Source: Paludibacter sp. (GTDB lineage Bacteria; Bacteroidota; Bacteroidia; Bacteroidales; Paludibacteraceae). From it: 5,672 nt of DNA. The position numbers and the translations under genes are program-made. The notes under the pieces are model-generated. The model had not been told where the DNA came from and made no database searches. It saw only the letters and a program-made list of their open reading frames with translations. Positions 1 to 5,672 of the stretch are shown in pieces. Location: assembly GCA_024709185.1 (NCBI GenBank), contig JANJXE010000069.1, positions 1 to 5,672 of the forward strand, in the 5' to 3' direction. Every line of letters begins with the position of its first letter. Position 1 is the first letter of the stretch.

Positions 1-2970
1 CAGGTTTACGTGCAGGGGACCTTGTCCCAAATCCTCGTCGGCCCACAAGGTAAGAAATCCTTTTGCCGGGATAATGGCTTCATCGCTTTGTGGTATCTTC
101 CAGTAATTGGGTACCGATTGCTTGTCGGAGATGTACCATCCGGATATATTAACCGGCTCATTTCCAGCGTTATATAATTCGATTATATCGTCTTTATTTC
201 CATACGGATCGGAAATAACCGAGTTGGAAGCAACAATTTCGTTGATAGATACCTGAATATTATCGAGAGGGTCGGGAGTAGTGTCCAGTTCGTAAATAGC
301 TTTCAAGCTTATGTTGGGACTGACAACTCCTGAAATAACAGGCGAAGTATTAGCTCCTCCATTGTTATTAAAATAGAGCTTCATTTCCAGATTGAAACGC
401 ATATCTGAGCTCGCTGCGTTTACCTGATGAACTTCGACTGCTACCACATTATTACCTTCTATCAATAACGATTTGGGTAGTGTGAAGTCGGCATAGACTC
501 CATCGTTCGGTGACGATGCATAGGTGGAGAAGTTAATAAGACCGATTGGCATATTGTAACGTCCAATTTCGGTACCGTTAACATATACAACTGCACCATC
601 ATCGACAAAAATACGAAGAGTTACAACATCAATTGAGGATACTTCGCTAATTGTGAAGTTTTGACGAAAATAGCAGGTCGGGTATTTATTGTATTGATCA
701 GGTCCGTAACCCACTGAAGTTACTTCACCTCTGTTCCCATATCCCAGTTGAGCTCGGCCTTTCTTCCAATTGCTATCAGCAAAATCGACTGATTGCCAGT
801 TGCCCGCAGGTGTAGTGCTTTCGTCCCAGTATTTCCATTCACTGTCCCATGTCACAACCGTTTGCATATTTGCCATTCCACTAATTTCCCAGTTTTTAAA
901 TACATAGCCTTTTACAGGATTTGCTTTCAGAGTAAAATTTCTTCCGGCAAAGCTTATTAGTTGGATCGATGAATCGGGAATAGGAACATTATTGAACGAA
1001 TACGTAGCATTTGAAATATTGGAACTAATACTGATAGAATGCTGAGCTGCACCATTCATAAATCTGGAAATCAGAAAGTTAAACACATTAGTTGCACGAA
1101 TAGCCGAAAATTCTTTCATTTTGAGAATATCCGCATCAAATTCACGTTCCGATGAATTCCAGCGTTGTTTGTGAAAGTTTATCTCAGGACGGATTTTTGC
1201 TGCTAGTGAGTCAATGATATGATCAATTCGCTGCTGTTTAAAGGTTGATGAAAGGTGTACCGTAAATCGATCGATAAACTCATTCCGGAAATCATCGTTA
1301 TCGACAAGTCTCTTGAATAGTTGTGTAGCCCATTGCTGAGTAGGTTTAGTCGGATTCTCGCCTAATGCAAAGGTTAGAGAATTGAAATTATGAAGATCAG
1401 AGACAAATAAATTAAAACCAAAATCGGTATCAAAAAGTATCCAACGCCATTTGCCGTTATCAATCTTTTTCCACATTCTAATATTGTTGTGTGGCCAGTC
1501 GTAGTTTCCTACAAATATATTGGATATAAGCACCTGCATATAACTTTGAACATCAATCTTTGATTTTAATTGATCATAAATAGTGGTACTACGGATGTCG
1601 TTATTCTGAATAAAATTAAGAATTTCCAAATACCGTGAATCGTATTGAATTTCGTAGTTCTCAATCATGTCTACCTCTTCATTATCCAATCCGTGTTCAG
1701 TAAACATAAGATCAGCATTCGAGCGTTGTCTTATATTCTGGATACCGTAATATTCACCATTCATAAACAAAACTGCCGGTTCATAGGCTAGATATTCAAT
1801 ATCCATTCGCCCCATGATCAATGATTGCATCATTCCGTCTCGCATCATCGAATACTTAAAGTCGTTGCCTGAGTTACGAAGGGTGATATCCTTGTATTGT
1901 AAGTGTGGGCGGGAAGAAAAAATCGGGTATTTCAGCCGGTTGCTGCCGAACTTCTTTTTAGGTTGGATGTGGAGCGACTTTTGAGGATTGTATGTTAGTG
2001 AAGCGCAACCTGCAGTTTGTATATCCACTTCCTGATTAATCCTTGATATTTTTTGCCGGTCGAACAATTCAAAATTGGCCGGACGGTCCCAGTTTTGATT
2101 CCAGTTATATGCTTTACCATCACCACAACCTACTATTCCATTGGTGCCAGCAACATAAATACCAATTGTGTTATCGAATAGATTTGCAGTAGGGGTTACC
2201 AATGATACTACCGGAAGATTAAATTCACGCTGTCCGATCAGGTAAGTCGCTGTTGTTATGTCGCTTGCCATTTTTCCTTCAGCAAATGACCTTGCACGAA
2301 CTACAGTATTCGTATTAATTTGAATCGTGGTTCCAGGAGCATAGGGTTGTGAAACAGAAGGATGTGGATCCTCACTGTTGAGATTGTAATAAATAGTTTC
2401 ACCAGCTACCGGGTTTGTAAATGAAATGGATACAGGTGAGGAATACAATCCTCCAGAAACTGTCAGTACCGGCTTGGGGCAACGTTGCATGGCGTTTTTT
2501 TTTCCATTATTGGATGTTCCGAAACTGTATTCTTCAAAAAAGGTCCAAGTGTCGGCACCATCCGTGAGTCGTCCGTACGATGTATTTCGGTACTGAGCCG
2601 GATACATCACATAATCAACCACTTCTCCCAAATAATTGAAAATGTATAGTATACCACCTTCGGGTTCAAGTTTAAAGGAAGCATGGTTTTCCATTTCGTG
2701 CTTTTCCATGAAGATGGTGTTTAAACCATTAGAAGGAATCTTTTTAAACGGAAACTGCCATTTCTGAGGTTCATTAGGATTATCGGTAAGAAAGAAATTA
2801 TTCTGATATACATCATTTTCTGTAGGATTGTATATTTCAATCCACATACTATAGTTGTATCCTGCATCGAAAACTGCCGAAACGTTATTCGACATTAGTT
2901 CGTTAATCTTTAGCTGCCCCGATGCTGAGATAGCAATAAATAATATATAAAATGATAGATGTTGTCTCAT
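1..2970 (-). CDS. Secreted CotH kinase-like protein with lamin-tail domains (3' end outside window)
   Basis: The frame is open for 990 codons from the ATG at 2970 to the window edge, so the C-terminus is missing. Residues 1-19 form a signal peptide (hydrophobic run FYILFIAISASG), so the protein is exported. Domains in order: lamin-tail-like (about 20-150, with WIEIYNP at 43-49); chitobiase-C-like sheet (about 165-245, ETIYYNLNSEDP then VVRARSFAEG); CotH kinase-like (about 250-640); InlB-like repeat (about 645-700, ending GYVFKNWEISG); jelly-roll-like domain (about 706-868, FVDDGAVVYVNG and EGNNVVAVEVHQ); second lamin-tail domain (905 onward, INEIVASNS, IIELYN, ISGWYISD). CotH hallmarks seen are PQKSLHI (329-335), FMNGEYYGIQNI (402-413), GNYDWPHNNIRMW (488-500) and KWRWILFDTDFGF (507-519) with its DxD pair D514/D516. 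Spore-coat CotH proteins are protein kinases; activity and target here are unknown. A T9SS sorting domain beyond the edge is plausible but unseen. A probable promoter lies just upstream, so it is likely its own transcription unit. Confidence 0.9.
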   Translation of the reverse strand, partial: MRQHLSFYILFIAISASGQLKINELMSNNVSAVFDAGYNYSMWIEIYNPTENDVYQNNFFLTDNPNEPQKWQFPFKKIPSNGLNTIFMEKHEMENHASFKLEPEGGILYIFNYLGEVVDYVMYPAQYRNTSYGRLTDGADTWTFFEEYSFGTSNNGKKNAMQRCPKPVLTVSGGLYSSPVSISFTNPVAGETIYYNLNSEDPHPSVSQPYAPGTTIQINTNTVVRARSFAEGKMASDITTATYLIGQREFNLPVVSLVTPTANLFDNTIGIYVAGTNGIVGCGDGKAYNWNQNWDRPANFELFDRQKISRINQEVDIQTAGCASLTYNPQKSLHIQPKKKFGSNRLKYPIFSSRPHLQYKDITLRNSGNDFKYSMMRDGMMQSLIMGRMDIEYLAYEPAVLFMNGEYYGIQNIRQRSNADLMFTEHGLDNEEVDMIENYEIQYDSRYLEILNFIQNNDIRSTTIYDQLKSKIDVQSYMQVLISNIFVGNYDWPHNNIRMWKKIDNGKWRWILFDTDFGFNLFVSDLHNFNSLTFALGENPTKPTQQWATQLFKRLVDNDDFRNEFIDRFTVHLSSTFKQQRIDHIIDSLAAKIRPEINFHKQRWNSSEREFDADILKMKEFSAIRATNVFNFLISRFMNGAAQHSISISSNISNATYSFNNVPIPDSSIQLISFAGRNFTLKANPVKGYVFKNWEISGMANMQTVVTWDSEWKYWDESTTPAGNWQSVDFADSNWKKGRAQLGYGNRGEVTSVGYGPDQYNKYPTCYFRQNFTISEVSSIDVVTLRIFVDDGAVVYVNGTEIGRYNMPIGLINFSTYASSPNDGVYADFTLPKSLLIEGNNVVAVEVHQVNAASSDMRFNLEMKLYFNNNGGANTSPVISGVVSPNISLKAIYELDTTPDPLDNIQVSINEIVASNSVISDPYGNKDDIIELYNAGNEPVNISGWYISDKQSVPNYWKIPQSDEAIIPAKGFLTLWADEDLGQGPLHVNL

Positions 2971-3006
2971 TTTGTAATTATTTAATAATTGTAATGATTC
3001 CCGCCT

Positions 3007-3014
3007 CAAAATTA
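3007..3014 (-). promoter_or_regulatory. Probable Bacteroidota sigma-ABfr promoter (-7 element) for the CotH gene
   Basis: Read on the minus strand this is TAATTTTG, a full match to the Bacteroidota -7 consensus TAnnTTTG. It lies 36 bases before the ATG at 2970, giving a leader of roughly 25-30 bases. The -33 element is weak: the nearest TTTG is only 12 bases upstream instead of about 19. The leader is AT-rich with no Shine-Dalgarno sequence, as is usual for the phylum. The rest of the 135-base gap between lutA and this gene holds only small AT-rich inverted repeats and no convincing terminator for lutA. Confidence 0.5.
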
Positions 3015-3105
3015 CATTATTTTCTGCAAATACTATCTGAGTTACTTGTAATAGACTATTTCTTAACTATAATTCGGCAGTGTGACAACATTTTCATTTT
3101 TTTTA

Positions 3106-3831
3106 TCAAGTTAATGCTCCTGAAAGGATGTCGGCGAGGTGTACTCCGCGTATATCCAGTTTATTTTTTGCGATATATCCATTAATATTCATCAGGCAGG
3201 ATGCTTCGGTACTTACGATGTAATTAACCCCTGTTTTCATAGCATTAACTACTTTTTTCTCGGCCATAGCTGCCGATATGGATGTATGTTTCACGGCAAA
3301 AGTTCCTCCAAAACCGCAACAGGTATCACTTTCGTTCATTTCAACAATTTCCAGACCCCTAATCATTCGAAGCAAGCGACGGGGCTCATCGTGAATACCG
3401 TATTCCCGGAGGGCCGAACAGGCATCGTGAAAAGTTACTTTGTGCTCAAAGCTACCGGGCAAAGTTTCAATCTTCAAAATATTGATAAGAAAATCGGACA
3501 ACTCATAGATACGCGAACGAAGCTGCTGGTGACGTTCCAGTTCAACTGGTTGCTCCTTCAGTAATTTGGGATAGTGATGAATGATATAGCCTGTGCAGGA
3601 AGCCGATGGAGATACAATGGGCATTTCCGGATTAAAATCGTTTAGGAATTTTTGGGCCAAACGAGTTGCTTCCGGCCAATAGCCACTGTTGAATGCTGGC
3701 TGGCCACAACAGGTCTGGTCGGGATTGTAATGCACCCGGCATCCTGCCATCTCCAACACTTTCATAGTGTTGAAAGCCGTTTGAGGATACAGCTGATCGA
3801 TAAAACAGGGAATAAAAAGTTGTACATCCAT
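3106..3831 (-). CDS. lutA: LutA/YkgE-type (Fe-S)-binding lactate oxidation subunit
   Basis: This 241-residue cytoplasmic protein matches the LutA/YkgE family in length (about 240) and motifs. LutA works with LutB and LutC to oxidise L-lactate to pyruvate. Two CCG-type cysteine repeats are visible: C9, C41-C42-G43 (TCCGQPAFNSGY) and C79 (SASCTGY); then C138 (FHDACSALRE), C171-C172-G173 (TCCGFGGTFAVK) and C212 (EASCLMNINGY). They are expected to bind iron-sulfur clusters, as in heterodisulfide reductase HdrB and GlpC. All six positions are intact, so the protein looks functional. The ATG lies six bases after the stop of the EEP gene, with no room for a promoter, so the two are probably co-transcribed. 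The end carries tandem in-frame stops, TGA TAA. No lutB or lutC lies downstream, where the CotH gene begins, which is unusual. A related HdrB-like redox role cannot be excluded. Confidence 0.9.
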   Translation of the reverse strand: MDVQLFIPCFIDQLYPQTAFNTMKVLEMAGCRVHYNPDQTCCGQPAFNSGYWPEATRLAQKFLNDFNPEMPIVSPSASCTGYIIHHYPKLLKEQPVELERHQQLRSRIYELSDFLINILKIETLPGSFEHKVTFHDACSALREYGIHDEPRRLLRMIRGLEIVEMNESDTCCGFGGTFAVKHTSISAAMAEKKVVNAMKTGVNYIVSTEASCLMNINGYIAKNKLDIRGVHLADILSGALT

Positions 3832-3837
3832 ACTAGT

Positions 3838-4863
3838 TCAATAATAAAAATCGATATATACCGGTAAATGATCGGAATATCCTTCCTGATACTTCATTCC
3901 CTGATAGGTTCGAAAAGGCTGTTGCCCCAGGTATTGCTTGTCGTCGGTAAGCAAAAACGGAGGACTTAGAATTACGGCACTTTCGGGTAGTGTGTAAAAG
4001 GCTGAACCGGTCTTGAGTAATGACCCCGACACAATCAATTGATCCAGTGCTCCCCATTCGCCTGCGTGCTTGTGAGTGCCTTTGCCAGCTCTGTGAAGAG
4101 GAAACATCAGATTAACCAGTTGACTTTCTTTAGTTTCGTATTCCTTAGCCTTCAGTACATTCAGCATACTATGATTGTCGGGGTAATCATTAAAATCGCC
4201 CATAATCACTACCAATGCATTGCTGTTGCTACTGAAAATCGAATCCACTTTCTCCCGCGCTACCGAAGCTACAAAGATACGATTTTGTTCCGATTCCAGC
4301 TCACCACCCAAACGCGAAGGAAAATGACACACAAAACAATGCAGGGTATCGCCGGTAGGCACCTTTCCCGCTACATAAAGAATATCGCGGGTACGCGAGG
4401 CTGGGGCATGTGGAAAATAAATACGTAGTGGTTGATGGTGAAGTGGTTTGAAGTATTCGGGTTGATAGAGCATGGCCACATCTACGCCACGGGCATCAGG
4501 CGATTCATAATGGATGAATTTATAGCCCAGGTTTTTTATCGGTGAGTAAAGGGTGAGGTCGGTCATAGCACGGCGACTTTCGATTTCACATAAACCAACC
4601 ACTGCAGGCGGGTCCCATCCACCGGCCACCAATACCCGGCCAATATGGATTAATTTGCGGCGGTAACGGGCATAATTCCAACCGCGAAGGCCTCCGGGCA
4701 GGTATTCCTCGTCGTGGGTTAGACTGTCGTCATCGAGGTCGAATAAATTTTCAACATTGTAACTCATCACCCGGAAGGTGTTTTTTGCAATCGGAGTACC
4801 TGATTGAGCTTGCGACAGACAGCCGAGCATAGCTATCGCCAGGGTAAACATCATTTTTTTCAT
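3838..4863 (-). CDS. Exported endonuclease/exonuclease/phosphatase (EEP) family protein
   Basis: This 341-residue protein has the full metal-dependent phosphoesterase signature of the EEP superfamily (DNase I, exonuclease III, inositol phosphatases). Candidate active-site residues are N36 (MSYNVENLFD), E93 (GLCEIES), D128 (GVDVAMLY), H180 (CHFPSRLGGE), D223 and N225 (MGDFNDYP), D274 (GALDQLI), and D331-H332 (YSDHLPVYI). The first 20 or so residues are a signal peptide (KKMMFTLAIAMLGCLSQAQ), so it acts outside the cytoplasm; cleavage is likely near AQS, though LGC at 13-15 could be a poor lipobox. Substrate is not determinable from sequence: an extracellular nuclease is plausible, a lipid or sugar phosphatase possible. 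The start ATG AAA AAA ATG ATG is chosen because it gives the basic N-region; codons 4 and 5 are alternatives. No Shine-Dalgarno is present. It begins 22 bases after the yidC terminator and is followed closely by lutA. Confidence 0.92.
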   Translation of the reverse strand: MKKMMFTLAIAMLGCLSQAQSGTPIAKNTFRVMSYNVENLFDLDDDSLTHDEEYLPGGLRGWNYARYRRKLIHIGRVLVAGGWDPPAVVGLCEIESRRAMTDLTLYSPIKNLGYKFIHYESPDARGVDVAMLYQPEYFKPLHHQPLRIYFPHAPASRTRDILYVAGKVPTGDTLHCFVCHFPSRLGGELESEQNRIFVASVAREKVDSIFSSNSNALVVIMGDFNDYPDNHSMLNVLKAKEYETKESQLVNLMFPLHRAGKGTHKHAGEWGALDQLIVSGSLLKTGSAFYTLPESAVILSPPFLLTDDKQYLGQQPFRTYQGMKYQEGYSDHLPVYIDFYY

Positions 4864-4873
4864 TGTGGATAGA

Positions 4874-4940
4874 GGTTAAATGGTTAAAAAAAGGGCAGGA
4901 ATACGAATGCTCTCATTCTTGTTCCTGCCCGCTGGTTAAA
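4874..4940. repeat. Short direct repeats (TGGTTAAA) flanking the terminator hairpin
   Basis: TGGTTAAA occurs at 4881-4888 and again at 4933-4940, bracketing the hairpin, and a further GGTTAAA lies at 4874-4880. The left copy runs into the A tract of the terminator. The arrangement resembles a target-site duplication around a small hairpin insertion, but eight AT-rich bases can recur by chance in so short a stretch. Confidence 0.4.
4886..4930 (-). terminator. Rho-independent terminator of yidC
   Basis: On the minus strand a nine-base stem GGGCAGGAA / TTCCTGCCC (4922-4930 with 4893-4901) encloses an inner stem GAATG / CATTC with a four-base loop. The two are joined by a three-position junction holding a wobble, a pair and one mismatch. 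The stem is followed directly by seven U (4892-4886). It begins ten bases after the yidC stop codon. There is no T tract on the other side, so it works in one direction only. It stands immediately before the EEP gene, so that gene needs read-through or a promoter hidden in yidC. Confidence 0.9.
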
Positions 4941-5672
4941 TTATCGTTTGCGATTACGTTCGCGCATCATTTTTTCCTGTTCTTTTTGCATTTTCTGAAG
5001 TTTTTCCATAAAGCTTAATTTCTTCGGTGCATCGGGTTTGCCCTGTTTCTTCGAATTAGCAGCACGTTTGGCATGCAACTGAGCCAACAATTTCTTTTCA
5101 TCAACCGTTGCACGAATGGCATACGTTTGCGCAATTGAAATCAGGGTGGATACAAAATAGTAATAACTCAATCCCGAAGCATAATTATTGAAGATGAACA
5201 TAAACATTATCGGCATCAGGTACATCATCCACTTCATCATGCCCGCACCCGGCTGATCGGGAGTTGCGGTATTAGCCATGTTCAGTTTTGTTGAAATAAG
5301 GGTGGCAATGGTCATCAACAGGGTAAACAAGCTTATGTGATTGCCAAAATAAGGTGTTACCAGGGGTATATACACATCCCAGCTAACAATTGCATCGTAG
5401 GCCGAAAGGTCTTTTGCCCAAAGGAAGCTTTCGCCACGAAGTTCGATAGATGCAGGGAAAAAGCTAAACATAGCGAACAGAATAGGCATCTGGAGCAGAG
5501 TGGGAAGACAGCCGCTAAACGGACTCACACCAACCTTACCATAGAGCTCCATAGTTGCTTTCTGACGTTCGGCAGGCTTATCGGCAGGAATACGGGCATT
5601 TATTTCATCAATCTCCGGTTTTAATACCCTCATTTTAGCACTGGAAACATAGGATTTATAGGTAAGTGGGTA
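4941..5672 (-). CDS. yidC: Membrane protein insertase YidC (3' part; 5' end outside window)
   Basis: The frame runs 243 codons from the window edge to TAA; the ATG at 5633 is internal, because the family sequence continues upstream as YPLTYKSYVSSAKMRVLKPE. YidC inserts membrane proteins into the inner membrane, alone or with SecYEG. What is present is the conserved C-terminal 60KD_IMP domain: the cytoplasmic helical hairpin (about 5-48), then membrane segments near 52-75 (PFSGCLPTLLQMPILFAMF), 108-131 and 145-187 (a hydrophobic stretch containing NNYASGLSYYYF). A strongly basic tail (about 192-243, ending MMRERNRKR) is suited to ribosome contact. The large periplasmic domain, the first membrane helices and, by comparison with E. 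coli, the groove arginine about four residues before YPLT lie outside the window. The protein looks intact as far as seen. A strong terminator follows. Confidence 0.97.
   Translation of the reverse strand, partial: YPLTYKSYVSSAKMRVLKPEIDEINARIPADKPAERQKATMELYGKVGVSPFSGCLPTLLQMPILFAMFSFFPASIELRGESFLWAKDLSAYDAIVSWDVYIPLVTPYFGNHISLFTLLMTIATLISTKLNMANTATPDQPGAGMMKWMMYLMPIMFMFIFNNYASGLSYYYFVSTLISIAQTYAIRATVDEKKLLAQLHAKRAANSKKQGKPDAPKKLSFMEKLQKMQKEQEKMMRERNRKR

Noticed and set aside
3042..3060. Small inverted repeats (TTACTTGTAA and AATAGACTATT) upstream of the CotH promoter, considered as an operator
   Set aside because: The arms are only four or five bases and AT-rich, which is expected by chance in such a gap; no regulator gene is adjacent.
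3061..3105. Possible terminator after lutA
   Set aside because: There is an A/T run but no stable hairpin before it, so a Rho-independent terminator is not supported.
2952..3185. Plus-strand open frame of 77 codons across the gap between lutA and the CotH gene
   Set aside because: It overlaps the ends of two well-supported minus-strand genes, has low-complexity hydrophobic content and matches no family I recognise.
3139..3564. Plus-strand open frame of 141 codons opposite lutA
   Set aside because: It lies wholly antisense to a gene with intact CCG cysteine motifs; its sequence is the mirror of that coding frame.
3652..3867. Plus-strand open frame of 71 codons across the lutA start
   Set aside because: It is antisense to lutA and to the end of the EEP gene, with no family features.
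3833..4057. Minus-strand open frame of 74 codons in another frame inside the EEP gene
   Set aside because: The overlapping frame holds the conserved EEP C-terminal motifs, so this one is a shadow.
4039..4428. Plus-strand open frame of 129 codons opposite the EEP gene
   Set aside because: It is antisense to the catalytic region of a clear EEP protein and shows no recognisable domain.
5337..5624. Plus-strand open frame of 95 codons opposite yidC
   Set aside because: It is antisense to the conserved core of YidC and resembles no known protein.

Overview
The window looks like a stretch of a Bacteroidota chromosome, most likely order Bacteroidales. Four things point there: the YidC sequence type, start codons without Shine-Dalgarno sequences, one good match to the Bacteroidota promoter element TAnnTTTG, and a large exported CotH/lamin-tail protein of a kind common in that phylum. 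All four genes lie on the minus strand, so transcription runs from right to left. I see no RNA gene, transposase, CRISPR array or phage gene, and no gap between genes is longer than about 135 bases.

In the direction of transcription, the window opens inside yidC (5672 to 4941, 5' end outside), the inner-membrane insertase. A strong hairpin-plus-U-tract terminator (4930 to 4886) follows its stop codon. Next comes a gene for an exported endonuclease/exonuclease/phosphatase (EEP) family protein (4863 to 3838). Six bases after it starts a LutA/YkgE-type iron-sulfur protein of lactate oxidation (3831 to 3106). The tight spacing suggests these two are translated from one mRNA, although their functions have no obvious link. 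A 135-base gap carries a probable promoter (3014 to 3007). The last gene is a very large secreted multidomain protein (2970 to beyond position 1). It has a lamin-tail domain, a chitobiase-C-like sheet domain, a CotH kinase-like domain, an InlB-like repeat, a jelly-roll-like domain and a second lamin-tail domain, and its C-terminus lies outside the window.

The genes are mostly recognisable housekeeping or accessory families, and I see no clear new system. The points most worth a second look are the lutA gene with no lutB or lutC beside it, the terminator that leaves almost no room for a promoter before the EEP gene, the short direct repeats around that terminator, and the domain order and A9 coding tract of the CotH protein.
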